Positions 26,847 to 38,084 are shown, numbered from the stretch's first letter. The stretch is 64,000 nucleotides of DNA from Clostridium sp. D43t1_170807_H7 (GCF_015555905.1 NZ_JADNLK010000010.1:1-64000); one strand, 5' to 3'. Notes: generated by a model not told the origin, from the letters alone. Numbers and translations: made by a program.

Positions 26847-29800
26847 TTAAAATAATGATAATTGATTTGTTTCTGACATACCTTCTAAACAACCATGATT
26901 GCTTAAAGTCTCAATTACAGTTTTAGATACCTTTGATCTCAATCTTAAATCTTCCTTTGAAATAAATTCACCATCTTTTCTTGCTTCTGCAATTGATTTG
27001 GCTGCATTTACTCCCACACCTTGTAATGAACTTAGAGGTGGTCTTAATGCATTGTCTACAATTAAGAATTTAGTTGCATCTGATTTATATAAATCTACCT
27101 TAAGCATTTTAAATCCTCTTTTATACATTTCAAAAGAAAGCTCTAAAACAGTAATCAACCCTTTGTCTTTTACAGTTGCTTGATTACCAAGTGCATATAA
27201 TTCTTGAAGCTTTGCATGAACTGCAGTTTCTCCTTTACAAATTAAATCTGCATCAAAATCATCTGCACCTCTTACTGTAAAGTAAGTTGCATAATATGCA
27301 AGCGGATAATATACCTTATAATAGGCAACTCTAACAGCCATCATAACATAGGCAACAGCATGACCTTTAGGGAACATGTACTTGATTCTCTTACAACTTT
27401 CTATATACCAATCTTCAACATTATTTTCTTTCATGGTTTTCTCAAACTCTTCTGTTAATCCCTTACCTTTTCTTACACTTTCCATTATAGTAAATGCAGT
27501 TTTTGGTTCAACACCTTTATACATAAGATAAACCATGATATCATCTCTTGTTGCAATACAATCTCTTAAGGTAGTATATCCTTCTTTAATAAAGTATTGT
27601 GCATTATTCAGCCAAACGTCTGTACCATGTGATAAACCTGATATTCTCACTAGGTCTGAGAAAGTTTGTGGCTGTGTATCTACAAGCATTTGTCTAACGA
27701 ATTTTGTTCCGAACTCTGGTAACCCATAAGATCCAACTTCACATTCAAGCTCCTCTTTCGTAATACCTAAGGCTTCTGGTGATGTAAATAAAGACAGTAC
27801 TTTTTTATCATTTAAAGGTATAGTCTTAGGATCTAAACCTGTTATGTCTTGAAGCATTCTAAGTACTGTCGGATCGTCGTGACCAAGAATATCAAGCTTA
27901 AGTAATCTACCGGAAATAGAATGGTAATCAAAGTGTGTAGTTGTTACATCTGATGTTGAATCATCCGCTGGTCTTTGTATTGGTGTAAAATTATATACAT
28001 CAGTATAATTAGGAACAACCATTATTCCTCCTGGATGCTGACCAGTAGTTCTTTTTATCCCTGTACATCCAATAGTTAATCTTTCAATTTCTGCTTGCGA
28101 AACTATTTGATTATGTTGGTCTAAATATTTTTTAACAAATCCATATGCTGTTTTTTCTGCAACTGTACCTATTGTTCCAGCTTTAAATACATATCCCTTA
28201 CCGAATAAAACCTCTGTATATTTATGAATATCAGCTTGGTTATCACCAGAGAAGTTTAAATCTATATCTGGTTCTTTGTCTCCTTCAAATCCTAAGAAAG
28301 TTTCGAAAGGAATATCATGACCATCTTTTATATATGGTACTCCACAATCTGGACAATCCTTATCTTCTAAGTCTGCTCCAGAACTTACAGATCCATCTAA
28401 GAAGAAATGTGACTTCTTACACTTAGGACAAACATAATGTGGTGGCAATCCATTAACCTCTGTTATATCTGACATGGTTGCAACAAAAGATGAACCAACT
28501 GATCCTCTCGATCCAACTAAATATCCATCTGAATATGACTTTGCAACTAATTTTTGTGCAATTAGATATAGTACCGCATATCCATTATTAATAATAGAAT
28601 TTAGCTCTTTATCTAATCTTTTTTGAACTACCTCTGGAAGGTTATCTCCATATATAGAATGAACCTTATTCATTGTCATATTTCTAATATCATCATCTGC
28701 TCCATCAATTTTAGGAGGATAAGTTTCATCTGGAATAGGTTTTAAGTTTTCTTCTACAGATTCTGCAATTGCCTGTGGATTTTTAACTACTACTTCTTTA
28801 GCAATATCACTTCCTAAGTATGAAAATTCCTTTAACATTTCTTCTGTAGTTCTAAAATAAAGCGGAGCTTGATTATCTGCATCTCCAAATCCCTGTCCAG
28901 CCATAATTATTCTTCTAAATGCTTCATCATGTGGATCTAAGAAATGAACATCACAAGTTGCTACAGTTGGCTTATTAATTTCTTTTGCTAAATCATAGAT
29001 TTTTCTATTGATTTCTCTAAGTTCATCTTCATCTTTTACTGAGCCCTTTTCTATCATATAAGCATTATTACCAATAGGTTGAATTTCTACATAATCATAA
29101 AAGCTCATTACTTCCTTTATTTCTTCATCACTTTTTCCACCTATTACAGATCTATATATTTCTCCTGCCTCACACGCTCCTCCAATTATAAGACCTTCTC
29201 TCATTTCCATAAGTCTAGATCTTTTTGTTCTTGGTCGTCTAAAGAAATTATCAATATGAGCTTCTGAAACAAGCTTATATAAATTTCTAATTCCAGCTTG
29301 AGTTTTAGCTAAGATTATTATGTGATAGGTTGGTAGCTTTTTAATATCAACTTTTTCTAAGAATACTTTATTTAATTCTTCTAAAGTTTGTATTTCAAAA
29401 TCTTCTTTTATTTTCTTAAAACATTCTACTAAAATATCTGCTGTTGCTTTAGCATCATCTACAGCTCTATGATGACTTTCAAGCTTAACCCCTAGATGCT
29501 TTGCTACAATATTTAATTTCACAGATTTTAATTCAGGATATAGGAATCTGCATAATGGAACAGTATCTACTATAGTTGGATTAAAATCTAAACCTAAATC
29601 ATTACAATTTTTAGATATAAAGCTACAGTCAAATGCAGCATTGTGGGCAACAACAACTGAATCTCCTATAAATTCTAAAAATCTTGGTAATATATCTTCT
29701 ATTCCTTCAGCATCTCTAACCATATCATCATTAATTCCTGTTAATTCAATAATTTTATATGGTATAGGTCTTCTTGGATTTACAAATTCACTAAAGTTAT

Positions 29801-31193
29801 CTACAATAACTCCATTTTTAATTTTTACAGCACCTATTTCTATTATCTTATCATTTTTAGATGAAAATCCTGTTGTTTCTAAGTCAAATACAACATATGT
29901 ATCATCTAAATTTTGACCTTTCTCATTTAAAGCTAGTGGCACTCCATCATCTACTAAATATCCTTCTACTCCATAAATAACTTTTATTTTATTTTTCTTA
30001 GCAGCTATTTGTGCATCTGGAAAGGCTTGAACTCCACCATGGTCAGTAATTGCTATAGCAGGATGACCCCATTTTGCAGCTCTTTCAACAATTTTAGAAA
30101 CTGGAGTAACACCATCCATTGCACTCATTGTAGTGTGACAATGAAGTTCAACTCTCTTTTCTTCAGCTCCATCCATCTTCTCCATCTTTTTCATTTTTAA
30201 GATGTCTCTACCCATTATTACAACTTCTCTTTGATATGTATCATATACGGCTTCACCTCTAACCTTACAGTAAAGACCCTTTTTAACATTATCAAGAACC
30301 TCATCTTTTTCCTGAGGTTTTAAGAAGCATTTAACTGTTATAGAGCTAGTATAATCAGTAATATAGAATGTTAAAATTATCTTACCTGTTTTAGTTTCCA
30401 TAGTATCAACTTTAAATACATCTCCTAAAACAGCAACATATCCTGATCTTTCATTTATTTCATTTATTGGAGTAGCTTCAATAGAAATATTTCTACCATA
30501 TATTGCATTTTCAGCTTTTGGTTCTCTCTTATAACTATTTTCTTTCTTTTCATATGTTTTCTTTTCAGCTGGCTTTTTCTCTACTGGTTTACTTACAGAA
30601 CTTGAGGCTTTGCTCATTTCTTGAACTCTAGCCTGCATAGCTTTGTTTAACAATTCTTTTTCTTCTTTTTCTCTTGCTGCATAATCTATTACTACTTCCA
30701 TAGTAGGATCATATTTTATTTCAAACTTGCAAGTTATTCCAAACATTGCTTCAACAGTATTTTCTAAGTCTTTTTCCCCATTCTTACTCTTTAAATGTTG
30801 TGTTAACTTATCATATCCATTGAATACAGATACCTTATTATCATTAACTTCTTTTCTACAATTTAATAAAAGAGTTTTACATAATGGAGTCTTTTTCATT
30901 GTATCTGAAATACATTCAATCCAATGATTTTGTATAACTTCATCTAATGTGATATCTGAAGCATCTCTATAAAAAACTATTTCTACAGTAATTCTTATCA
31001 TTAATGTTTTACAAATAATCTTTTTAATTAGTTCTTCTTCTTCATGCGCTAATTTTTCTTTTCCTCTTAAAATAACTTTTAAAATCATACTTTTTCTTAA
31101 AAGTTGGAACTTTATAATTTTAAGTTCTTTATCTTCTAAACTTTCATGTTTATTTATTTCAAGGGTTAGCTTTTTTATAATATCGTCACTCAA
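26847..31193 (-). CDS. polC: DNA polymerase III alpha subunit, PolC type
   Basis: Replicative DNA polymerase of Firmicutes. I place the start at the TTG at 31193 ([15 protein letters not shown]) behind GGGGG, giving 1448 residues, because a promoter -10 lies inside the upstream extension to 31244. Order: N-terminal domains, Lys/Glu-rich linker, OB domain ([17 protein letters not shown]), PHP domain ([14 protein letters not shown]), inserted DEDD exonuclease ([21 protein letters not shown]), palm/fingers with a Cys zinc site ([10 protein letters not shown]...CPDCGVPY), catalytic PDIDLNF, and a helix-hairpin-helix C-terminus. Normally next to ispG and rimP; here separated from both. Confidence 0.97.
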   Translation of the reverse strand: MSDDIIKKLTLEINKHESLEDKELKIIKFQLLRKSMILKVILRGKEKLAHEEEELIKKIICKTLMIRITVEIVFYRDASDITLDEVIQNHWIECISDTMKKTPLCKTLLLNCRKEVNDNKVSVFNGYDKLTQHLKSKNGEKDLENTVEAMFGITCKFEIKYDPTMEVVIDYAAREKEEKELLNKAMQARVQEMSKASSSVSKPVEKKPAEKKTYEKKENSYKREPKAENAIYGRNISIEATPINEINERSGYVAVLGDVFKVDTMETKTGKIILTFYITDYTSSITVKCFLKPQEKDEVLDNVKKGLYCKVRGEAVYDTYQREVVIMGRDILKMKKMEKMDGAEEKRVELHCHTTMSAMDGVTPVSKIVERAAKWGHPAIAITDHGGVQAFPDAQIAAKKNKIKVIYGVEGYLVDDGVPLALNEKGQNLDDTYVVFDLETTGFSSKNDKIIEIGAVKIKNGVIVDNFSEFVNPRRPIPYKIIELTGINDDMVRDAEGIEDILPRFLEFIGDSVVVAHNAAFDCSFISKNCNDLGLDFNPTIVDTVPLCRFLYPELKSVKLNIVAKHLGVKLESHHRAVDDAKATADILVECFKKIKEDFEIQTLEELNKVFLEKVDIKKLPTYHIIILAKTQAGIRNLYKLVSEAHIDNFFRRPRTKRSRLMEMREGLIIGGACEAGEIYRSVIGGKSDEEIKEVMSFYDYVEIQPIGNNAYMIEKGSVKDEDELREINRKIYDLAKEINKPTVATCDVHFLDPHDEAFRRIIMAGQGFGDADNQAPLYFRTTEEMLKEFSYLGSDIAKEVVVKNPQAIAESVEENLKPIPDETYPPKIDGADDDIRNMTMNKVHSIYGDNLPEVVQKRLDKELNSIINNGYAVLYLIAQKLVAKSYSDGYLVGSRGSVGSSFVATMSDITEVNGLPPHYVCPKCKKSHFFLDGSVSSGADLEDKDCPDCGVPYIKDGHDIPFETFLGFEGDKEPDIDLNFSGDNQADIHKYTEVLFGKGYVFKAGTIGTVAEKTAYGFVKKYLDQHNQIVSQAEIERLTIGCTGIKRTTGQHPGGIMVVPNYTDVYNFTPIQRPADDSTSDVTTTHFDYHSISGRLLKLDILGHDDPTVLRMLQDITGLDPKTIPLNDKKVLSLFTSPEALGITKEELECEVGSYGLPEFGTKFVRQMLVDTQPQTFSDLVRISGLSHGTDVWLNNAQYFIKEGYTTLRDCIATRDDIMVYLMYKGVEPKTAFTIMESVRKGKGLTEEFEKTMKENNVEDWYIESCKRIKYMFPKGHAVAYVMMAVRVAYYKVYYPLAYYATYFTVRGADDFDADLICKGETAVHAKLQELYALGNQATVKDKGLITVLELSFEMYKRGFKMLKVDLYKSDATKFLIVDNALRPPLSSLQGVGVNAAKSIAEARKDGEFISKEDLRLRSKVSKTVIETLSNHGCLEGMSETNQLSLF

Positions 31194-31229
31194 TCTTATA
31201 CCCCCAAATCTTTTAAAATTTTCAACTAC

Positions 31230-31242
31230 ACCATTATAGCAC
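31230..31242 (-). promoter_or_regulatory. polC extended -10 promoter
   Basis: Minus-strand TGCTATAAT (31233-31241) without a strong -35, about 40 bp before the TTG start. This supports the shorter PolC start. Confidence 0.55.
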
Positions 31243-31284
31243 AAATTTATTTTTGTTAAATAACTACTATAAATTTCATTTTAA

Positions 31285-31349
31285 TATAAAAACTGTACCA
31301 AACTATATAAACATACTAATAAATTGTTTATATAATTTTAATACAGTTA
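31285..31349 (-). terminator. Long hairpin terminator after the S41 peptidase
   Basis: Two-part stem: AACTGTA (31291-31297)/TACAGTT (31342-31348) and TATATAAACA/TGTTTATATA inside, followed by a U-rich tract on the minus strand. Confidence 0.7.
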
Positions 31350-31364
31350 TTTTATAAACTAATT

Positions 31365-32714
31365 CTATTCTAAAGCTTTATTATAAACAGCATCTATACC
31401 ATTTATAAACTCTTCATAGGAAGTTTGTACAAATACATCTGGTATTATTCCTCTAAACTCATCATCTGCTCTTTCTATTAAAGAAGAGTTTCCTGTTTCA
31501 GAGACAGAATAGAAAAACACACTGTCTGTATTAGGTGATTTATACATTGCAACTTCTGTAAATCCTCCTACAGGTCCACTTGTTTCTTCTCCATATATTG
31601 TAATATTAAAATTATTTAATAAGTCTTCAACAGCTTTAAGTGCAGCTGATGCTGTAGCTGGACCAATTAAAACTCTTATATCTTTAGATGATAAATACTC
31701 TTTATTTTTCACTATCCAAGAATTTAATAATTGACTATTTCCACCCCCATTTTTTCTTAAATCAATAATAAATTTATCAAATTTATTATCATTATTTTTC
31801 ATAAACTCTATCATTTCATCTCCAAACTCTGAAAACACCGGCATAGAACTTGTATTAAGGAAATTCTCATTAAATTGCCTATTGGTTATAGTTGAATCTG
31901 CACATGTATTATATTGAAAATACGCAGCTTTATTTTCTTCATCAATATTATACCAATAATATTCACTTTGTCCTTCTGGTACATTCCTTAAAGAAGTTGG
32001 TGGATAATTTAATAGTTTATCACCTATCTTCACAAATTCATAATTTTCTATATCTCCACTTTTAATTATAATAGTTTCTATTTCTCCATTCTCTAATTCA
32101 AAAGTAAAATTTGCAGACTCTCCATCTACAACTTCTAAATACTCTAATGCTGTTTGTTCCAATGGATATTGATTAAATACTTTTTCTTCTATATGCTTTT
32201 CTGTTTCACAAGATTCAATTTTCATATATTTATCTCTGACTTCCTCAATAGTATATTCATTAATTTTTAAAAGCTTTGCTCCTATTAATTTCTCATACTC
32301 TTTTTCAATAATTCCAACTCTAAAATCATTTTGAATTTTACCAATACCTATTGGAAAATATTTTAAGTTAACTTCAAAACCTGGATTAATATTTGTATGA
32401 CTATTTCTTACCTTAGCTAATAATTCATTAATTCTATAATATATAGTTTCATTTGACATATATTTAGAATTTAAATCTTCTATTAACTCATTGCAACTAT
32501 TAGTCCATTCCTCCTCTGTAACAAAATGAAAAAAACCACAAGCCTTTTTATGCATAGTATCTCTCATAAAAATTACATCTTTTTCTACCTCTGAATATAA
32601 AGAATTCAATGTTTTTTCTTCTAAATTTGTACTAATACCCTTATTTAACGTACCACAAGATATAAGCATACCCATAAATAAAAATATTACTATCAAATTA
32701 TATACTTTTTTCAT
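31365..32714 (-). CDS. S41-family peptidase, lipoprotein
   Basis: 449 residues. Lipoprotein signal MKKVYNLIVIFLFMGMLISC (lipobox LISC, Cys20), so outside and membrane-anchored. The C-terminal half is a tail-specific protease-like (TSPc) domain: FIIDLRKNGGGNSQLL and GPATASAALKAVEDL with the likely catalytic Ser, then GEETSGPVGGF. No clear PDZ domain, which distinguishes it from CtpA. Substrate unknown. Monocistronic, divergent from the RelA-like gene. Confidence 0.82.
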   Translation of the reverse strand: MKKVYNLIVIFLFMGMLISCGTLNKGISTNLEEKTLNSLYSEVEKDVIFMRDTMHKKACGFFHFVTEEEWTNSCNELIEDLNSKYMSNETIYYRINELLAKVRNSHTNINPGFEVNLKYFPIGIGKIQNDFRVGIIEKEYEKLIGAKLLKINEYTIEEVRDKYMKIESCETEKHIEEKVFNQYPLEQTALEYLEVVDGESANFTFELENGEIETIIIKSGDIENYEFVKIGDKLLNYPPTSLRNVPEGQSEYYWYNIDEENKAAYFQYNTCADSTITNRQFNENFLNTSSMPVFSEFGDEMIEFMKNNDNKFDKFIIDLRKNGGGNSQLLNSWIVKNKEYLSSKDIRVLIGPATASAALKAVEDLLNNFNITIYGEETSGPVGGFTEVAMYKSPNTDSVFFYSVSETGNSSLIERADDEFRGIIPDVFVQTSYEEFINGIDAVYNKALE

Positions 32715-32911
32715 AAAATATCCCCTTTTATTTAGTATTTAATTTAATTTTACCAAATTACATCTTATTAAACTATAATTATTGTAACTTTTGTAAATTA
32801 TTACAAAATATTATTTTTCATTATATTTTCCTTTAATATTAAAACTAGATATATTAAATAATAATTTGTATAATGTTATTTGTATAATAGATAAATAGAG
32901 GTGCAACAACT

Positions 32912-34294
32912 TTGAATATAAAAGAATTTGACTATTTAGAAATAGCATTAAATGAATTAAAAAATAATAAAGATGATTTACTTAAAGCATCTTTAAATTT
33001 AGAGAACTTTTTTCTAGAATTATTAAACGAAAGTTATTGTGAATTTTCTAATATTAGTTCTAGAGTTAAATCTATTGAGAGTCTAAGAGAAAAAATACTT
33101 AGAAATCATTACTATAAACGTTATGATGAACCAAAAAAACTTATATATAAATTAAGTGATCTTATAGGAATTAGAATTGAATGTAGATTTGGTGATGATG
33201 AAAAAAAGATTTATCGTTTCCTAAAGAAATGTTTTAATAAAAAAGCTGATGAAGACTATTACTATAGCGATAATAGTAGTAATATTTTTCTTAAGCTTTC
33301 TGGAAAACAACCTCAAAAACAAAAAAATGGATTCACTATTTACAGAATTGATGGTAAATTTGTCTCTAATGATTTAGTAATCCCCTTTGAACTTCAAGTA
33401 AAATCACTTACAAATATGTTTTGGAGTGAAATTGAGCATCAAATAATATATAAAAATTCTAACTATATTATAGAGGATCAATTTTTAAAAGATATAATGA
33501 ATTCTATAAAAAATAATTTAACTATGATAGATAATCAACTATTAACAGTTTTAAAACATGTAGAATCAAAGAAATCTAAGACTAGTACTTCAAATAAAAG
33601 ACATCTTCAAGAAATAGTATCAAAATTTATATATGATATGTTCTCCGTAAAAATGAAAGAATCAATCCATATGAATATTAATTTTAAGGATTCTTGCGAA
33701 ACTATAGTTGAATATGTATTCTTTAAAAATAATATTTCAAATGATTCTGATTATACTAAAGTTTTAATAAATGCTTTAAACAGATTAAATTTAATTTCTG
33801 ATGAAAAATTAGACTTTAATTCTTATTTAAACTTTGAAAGAAATGTAGTATATGATGATTCTTTCAAAAAAATTATGGGTGAATATTTTGAAAGTGTAAT
33901 TAATAGTGAGTTTAATTGGAATTTATTTTTTAGAATTCTATTTACATTAGAGCCTTTAGATAATGTAGGAGACTTTGAAAAGTTTTTATCTTACCTTAAA
34001 GCTAGTTATACAGAATCTAAATATATAAATAAACAAAAGGATATTTTAATATCTAGATTTAGTAACGATTTCTTAATAATTGATGATTCTATTAAATCTC
34101 AAATTGCCAAAACTTTAGTTTCTATTGATAAAATAGATATAGTATACGAATATTCCATGGAAGAGGTTAATGATATTGTTGAATACATTTATAAATATAT
34201 TTATGATAACATAAACACTATTGAGCAATGGTTCAAAAATTCTGATGCTATATTGCTGCATTTACACAATGAAATATTAGAAGTATTAGATTAG
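32912..34294 (+). CDS. Divergent RelA/SpoT-synthetase-domain protein
   Basis: 460 residues, TTG start behind GAGGTG. Residues about 45-185 match the alarmone synthetase core: RVKSIESLREKI (51-62, ATP-binding basic motif), LSDLIGIRIECRF (81-93, metal Asp83), G-loop GFTIYR (140-145) where GYRSYH is usual, and FELQVKS...FWSEIEHQIIYK (159-181; Glu160, Gln162, His176). No HD hydrolase domain, TGS or ACT. The remaining 275 residues are predicted helical and not recognised. It may make (p)ppGpp or a related product, or be inactive. Convergent with a coiled-coil gene. Confidence 0.75.
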   Translation: MNIKEFDYLEIALNELKNNKDDLLKASLNLENFFLELLNESYCEFSNISSRVKSIESLREKILRNHYYKRYDEPKKLIYKLSDLIGIRIECRFGDDEKKIYRFLKKCFNKKADEDYYYSDNSSNIFLKLSGKQPQKQKNGFTIYRIDGKFVSNDLVIPFELQVKSLTNMFWSEIEHQIIYKNSNYIIEDQFLKDIMNSIKNNLTMIDNQLLTVLKHVESKKSKTSTSNKRHLQEIVSKFIYDMFSVKMKESIHMNINFKDSCETIVEYVFFKNNISNDSDYTKVLINALNRLNLISDEKLDFNSYLNFERNVVYDDSFKKIMGEYFESVINSEFNWNLFFRILFTLEPLDNVGDFEKFLSYLKASYTESKYINKQKDILISRFSNDFLIIDDSIKSQIAKTLVSIDKIDIVYEYSMEEVNDIVEYIYKYIYDNINTIEQWFKNSDAILLHLHNEILEVLD

Positions 34295-34328
34295 CTTAAA
34301 AAATCTTATTATTTAGATCCTTAATAGT

Positions 34329-34369
34329 AAAAACTGGATGCTACTTTTTTTAGTATAGCACCCAGTTTT
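34329..34369. terminator. Bidirectional terminator between convergent genes
   Basis: AAAACTGG/CCAGTTTT outer stem with TGCTA/TAGCA inner stem, located between the RelA-like and coiled-coil genes. Confidence 0.8.
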
Positions 34370-34371
34370 AA

Positions 34372-35304
34372 TTATAAAGCTTCTATCAATAAATTAAATT
34401 CTTTTTTCTTCTCTTTTAACTCTATTTCTAGACTATCATATCTTCTTTGTAACTCATTCATAACACGTTCTACTTTTATTTTTACTTCTTCAATACTATT
34501 TAGTGCATCATTAATTTTATTTTGCACAGAAATATCAGTAAATATATTATCTAAAAACAAATCTAATGTTACTGTAATTGTAGAAAATGATATATTATTT
34601 AATTTAATATCTCCAAGTTCTTTATTGAAACTACTAATTAACTCTTTAATCTTATAAAATTTATCATTAGCTTTTTTTATTTTATTATGTTTAACTATAG
34701 ATGACATCATATCCCCTCCTACAATATCTAAAATCCCCCAATTCTTAGCATTTTTTAATTCATCTTTTGCATAGCTTACTTCTCTAATTAATTTTTTTCC
34801 AACTTCATAAACTTCCTTAATTTTTCTACTTTCATTAATGATATTATTAATTCTTTTATCTAAATTTAATATTTTTTCTTTAGCATCATAACTTCCATAA
34901 TCTTTTATCAACTTAATCTTTTCATTTATTACTTTATTGTATTCTTCTTCACAATTATCTAATGTTTTTAATTTATTTCTTTTAATAACTAAGTCTTTTT
35001 TTAGAATATTTATGTTTGCCAACAATTCGTCATATTTTGATTTTACTATTAAATACTCTTGTTCTTCTTTTTCTAATTTATTTTCTTTGTTATTTAACAC
35101 TGTAGCTATTATATTTGAAACTGAAAACTTATTTAAATTATCAACATCTTTCTTTTCCTTTTTTAAATCTTTTTCTAAATCATATAACTTTTTTTCATCC
35201 TTTTCTAATTGATCTTCTAATATATTTACTTCTTCCTTTAGCGATTTTTTCAATTTTATAAACTCTTTTAGCTTTTCTAATTTCTTATTTATCTCGTTAT
35301 ACAT
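34372..35304 (-). CDS. Coiled-coil protein with a conserved WG-GG-KH segment
   Basis: 310 residues, Lys/Glu-rich heptads over residues 1-170 and 265-310, no signal peptide or membrane helix. Near 187-206 sits a distinct segment, NWGILDIVGGDMMSSIVKH. I recall a similar WGxxDxxGGG...S..KH block in other uncharacterised Firmicutes coiled-coil proteins. Function unknown. Monocistronic, convergent with the RelA-like gene. Start behind GGGGGA. Confidence 0.7.
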   Translation of the reverse strand: MYNEINKKLEKLKEFIKLKKSLKEEVNILEDQLEKDEKKLYDLEKDLKKEKKDVDNLNKFSVSNIIATVLNNKENKLEKEEQEYLIVKSKYDELLANINILKKDLVIKRNKLKTLDNCEEEYNKVINEKIKLIKDYGSYDAKEKILNLDKRINNIINESRKIKEVYEVGKKLIREVSYAKDELKNAKNWGILDIVGGDMMSSIVKHNKIKKANDKFYKIKELISSFNKELGDIKLNNISFSTITVTLDLFLDNIFTDISVQNKINDALNSIEEVKIKVERVMNELQRRYDSLEIELKEKKKEFNLLIEAL

Positions 35305-35418
35305 TTAATTCCCCCACAATTTATATTAAATTAATTCTAATATTATTTATATTACTAATTTTAATTTTAGTTCTATTATTAGTTAATTCTCTACTTTTAT
35401 AAATATATTTCCCTGTTA

Positions 35419-35468
35419 TTTAATAAAGAGTCTTAGCTTCTCCTTACTGAGAAAAGCTAAGACTCTTT
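35419..35468 (-). terminator. Terminator overlapping the end of rnz
   Basis: 15-bp stem AAAGAGTCTTAGCTT (35425-35439)/AAGCTAAGACTCTTT (35454-35468); the stem includes the last codons of rnz. Confidence 0.75.
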
Positions 35469-36388
35469 ATTAATCTGTCTTCACCAATTATTATATTCTC
35501 AAAAATATTCCTTGCATTATCTTCATATAATTTTGGCTCTAACATAGCTGGAGTAAAATGAGTTAAGAGTAGCTCTTTACAATTACTATCACTAGCAAGC
35601 TTTGCTGCTTCAGCAAATGTCATATGCTTATTTTTAATAGCTTTTTCTAAGTCATCATTATTTCCATATGTACCTTCACAAATAAATAAATCACTTTCCT
35701 TTATAAAATTAATCATTTGATCTTGCGGCCTACTATCTGTAATTAAACTTAATTTTATTCCCTTTCGCTCATCTCCAAGAACCATTTCTTTTTTATATTC
35801 TTTACCTTCATATGTAATAACCTCTTCATTCCCTTTTTGTAGCTTATTCCATAAAACTTTAGGAACATTATTCTCTTCAGCTTTTTCTAATGAAAACTTT
35901 CTGTCACGTTTAAAATAAAAGCTGTATCCTAAGCATGGAGATGAATGATCTACTTCTAAAGTGCTTAATCTTATTTGTCCATTTTCATTTACTACTTCTA
36001 AATTTTCTTTACCTACATTCAAATTAACTTCTTTAGGATTTTCAATTATATTAACTTCATAGGGTAAATACTGTGCAATAACTCTAAGTCCATTTACTAC
36101 TTCTGTTATTCCTTCTGGTCCTATTATTGTTAATGGCTCTACTCTACCACTATTACCTATAGTAGATAAAAGCCCTGGAAGTCCAACAATATGATCTCCA
36201 TGACAATGAGTTATACAAATTACATCAATTGATTTAAAGCCCCATCCTACCATTCTCATAGAAACTTGCGTACCCTCTCCACAATCTATAAGAATTTTTC
36301 TTCCTTTAAAATTTAAAAGGCTAGCAGATAAATTTCTAAAGGGCATTGGCATTCCTCCTCCACAACCTAATAAACATAAATCAACCAT
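35444..36388 (-). CDS. rnz: Ribonuclease Z (tRNase Z)
   Basis: Metallo-beta-lactamase-fold endonuclease that removes tRNA 3' trailers. I use the ATG at 36388 ([16 protein letters not shown], 314 residues), behind GGTGAT; the longer frame to 36475 would overlap the upstream NERD gene and lacks similarity. Motif [17 protein letters not shown] (HxHxDH), later SSPCLGYSF, and C-terminal [15 protein letters not shown] replaces the more common P-T-x-x-RN, acceptable for the family. Confidence 0.9.
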   Translation of the reverse strand: MVDLCLLGCGGGMPMPFRNLSASLLNFKGRKILIDCGEGTQVSMRMVGWGFKSIDVICITHCHGDHIVGLPGLLSTIGNSGRVEPLTIIGPEGITEVVNGLRVIAQYLPYEVNIIENPKEVNLNVGKENLEVVNENGQIRLSTLEVDHSSPCLGYSFYFKRDRKFSLEKAEENNVPKVLWNKLQKGNEEVITYEGKEYKKEMVLGDERKGIKLSLITDSRPQDQMINFIKESDLFICEGTYGNNDDLEKAIKNKHMTFAEAAKLASDSNCKELLLTHFTPAMLEPKLYEDNARNIFENIIIGEDRLIKSLSFSQ

Positions 36389-36416
36389 TACTATCACCAC
36401 TTTTCTATATCTTATA

Positions 36417-37157
36417 CTAAATATTAATTTTAAAAGTACATTCTGGATAATTTTTGCATCTTTTAATTTTTCCATATTTTCTACTTTTCTTTTTTAGCTT
36501 TCCACCACATCTTGGACATTTATTTTTTCTTAAGCTCTTTTCGGCTTCTTTGATATTTCTTTTTACATTTTTTACATGAACTACTCTTTGCTTAAAGGAA
36601 TCAATATTAAGTTCATTAATTTTTTTATAGATATAATCAACTTCTTCCTTTGTAAACTCTTTTTTTCTACTTCTTTTAATTACTTTATTTACCTTATTGT
36701 AATATGTAACTATAGTTTCAGTATTAACTTTCAATTTTGATCTTTTAGTAAATAAAATTATGGAGTTTATTTTCCTATATCTTAATGTTGGTACAACATC
36801 TTTCAATGCCTTAATGTGTCCATTATTTTGTTTTATTGGATTTCTTAATACTTCTTTATTATTAAATAGTATTTGATTCCAACTATCATCATATTCATTT
36901 CCAGTTATTATTCCCTTATAATTCTTTGTTTCAATAACAAATAATCCATATTGTGATATTACTATATGATCTATTTGTGTAGTTCCTTTTGATGTTTTTA
37001 AAAGTAAATTATTTATTACTTTATATTTTCTTTTATTTAATTTACTTAATCTTTTAGATACAAGTTTTTCACCAACATATCCTTTTACTTTTGATTCATA
37101 TGATTTTATTAATATTAATATAGTTATTAATATTAATACTGCTATTCCCACATTCAT
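36417..37157 (-). CDS. NERD-domain protein with topoisomerase-type zinc finger
   Basis: 246 residues: an N-terminal membrane helix ([15 protein letters not shown]), NERD (nuclease-related) domain about 25-150 with [19 protein letters not shown] and [10 protein letters not shown] (restriction-endonuclease-like acidic/E-x-K core), then a C-terminal [11 protein letters not shown]...CKNYPEC zinc ribbon like those of topoisomerase I. Possibly a membrane-anchored DNA-processing protein; function not established. Lies just upstream of rnz. Confidence 0.82.
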   Translation of the reverse strand: MNVGIAVLILITILILIKSYESKVKGYVGEKLVSKRLSKLNKRKYKVINNLLLKTSKGTTQIDHIVISQYGLFVIETKNYKGIITGNEYDDSWNQILFNNKEVLRNPIKQNNGHIKALKDVVPTLRYRKINSIILFTKRSKLKVNTETIVTYYNKVNKVIKRSRKKEFTKEEVDYIYKKINELNIDSFKQRVVHVKNVKRNIKEAEKSLRKNKCPRCGGKLKKKSRKYGKIKRCKNYPECTFKINI

Positions 37158-37261
37158 TTGTTTTCCTAATCTTTCTATTTATTTTCTAATATTATTTTGC
37201 CATTTCAAATAGTTATTGTAAATATTTATATCAATGTTATTTGATAATACGCTTAAATTAC

Positions 37262-37300
37262 AAAAGGAATAGTATTACCTTTTAATACTATCCCTCTTTT
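37262..37300 (-). terminator. Terminator after the GNAT gene
   Basis: AATAGTATT/AATACTATT stem with flanking AGG/CCT pairs and U-rich tract on the minus strand. Confidence 0.7.
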
Positions 37301-37311
37301 TATAAATAATT

Positions 37312-37881
37312 CTACTTATAACCCTTTCTCTTCGCCCATTCCTCATATAGTATTCCATAAAATAACTCATCATGCCATTCATCTTTAAACCCTGTAAACT
37401 TTCTATTTTTTATAATATGCCCCTCTCTTCTCATTCCTAGATTCTCCATAACACGATATGAGCCATAATTTTCTGCATCACAGGTTGCATATACTCTGTG
37501 TAATTTTAAATCTTCAAATGCAAATCTAACTAGTTCCTTTCCTGCTTCTGTCATATATCCCTGTTTCCAATAATCCTTATGAAGTATCCACCCTAACATA
37601 CCTTCATATAATCCATCATTTAAGTAAATACCACATCCTCCTATAACTTTTCCATTTTCTTTTAATGTAATAGCAAAATCATATTGTGTACGTGGATTTT
37701 TATCTATATTAGATATACAATCATCTAAAAATTCAATAGTATCTTCTTCACTATTAGGTCCCCATATCATATATTTTATATTTTCTAAGTTACTTGCATA
37801 TGCATGTACATCTTCAAAATCCGCATGACTAAATTCCCTTAATATTAATCTTTTAGTTTCAAACTTCTTATTATTTTCCAT
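37312..37881 (-). CDS. GNAT acetyltransferase (RimJ/RimL type)
   Basis: 189 residues from the ATG at 37881, behind AAGGAGAGG. N-terminal FETKRLILREFSHADFEDVHAY, central WGPNSEEDTIEFL, acetyl-CoA loop region GWILHKDYWKQGYMTEAGKEL, and RVMENLGMRREGHI are typical of RimJ/RimL-like N-acetyltransferases. Target not known. The open frame continues upstream into a Nudix fragment, annotated separately. Confidence 0.88.
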   Translation of the reverse strand: MENNKKFETKRLILREFSHADFEDVHAYASNLENIKYMIWGPNSEEDTIEFLDDCISNIDKNPRTQYDFAITLKENGKVIGGCGIYLNDGLYEGMLGWILHKDYWKQGYMTEAGKELVRFAFEDLKLHRVYATCDAENYGSYRVMENLGMRREGHIIKNRKFTGFKDEWHDELFYGILYEEWAKRKGYK

Positions 37882-38016
37882 ATAACACCTCTCCTTAAAA
37901 TAATAGTTTTCTCTTTCATTTCCAACAAAAAGAACATGACCTTTTTCTATAATAATTGCTGCTGCACGATATCTAAACCATTTATTTTCCTTAGTAAATC
38001 CACAATCATACTTCAT
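37882..38016 (-). pseudogene. N-terminal remnant of a Nudix hydrolase gene
   Basis: 45 codons with their own AAGGGG site and ATG. RYRAAAIIIEKGHVLFVGNE is a typical Nudix first strand pair, but the Nudix box is missing: after ENYYF the frame runs straight into the ribosome binding site of the GNAT gene. It reads as an internal deletion that joined a Nudix start to the GNAT gene. A fused protein with the GNAT domain is possible because the frame stays open. Confidence 0.65.
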
Positions 38017-38084
38017 TTATACCTACCCCTTTTCTATTCTCATATACCTTTTTAATACAATCTCATACACTAAATATTATAATA

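Noticed and set aside
35341..35390. Further copy of the palindromic repeat core
   Set aside because: Only a generic AATTTTAATTTT-type stretch is shared; no flanking match.
36389..36475. 29-residue N-terminal extension of RNase Z
   Set aside because: It overlaps the NERD gene, has no family similarity, and a better ribosome binding site precedes the ATG at 36388.
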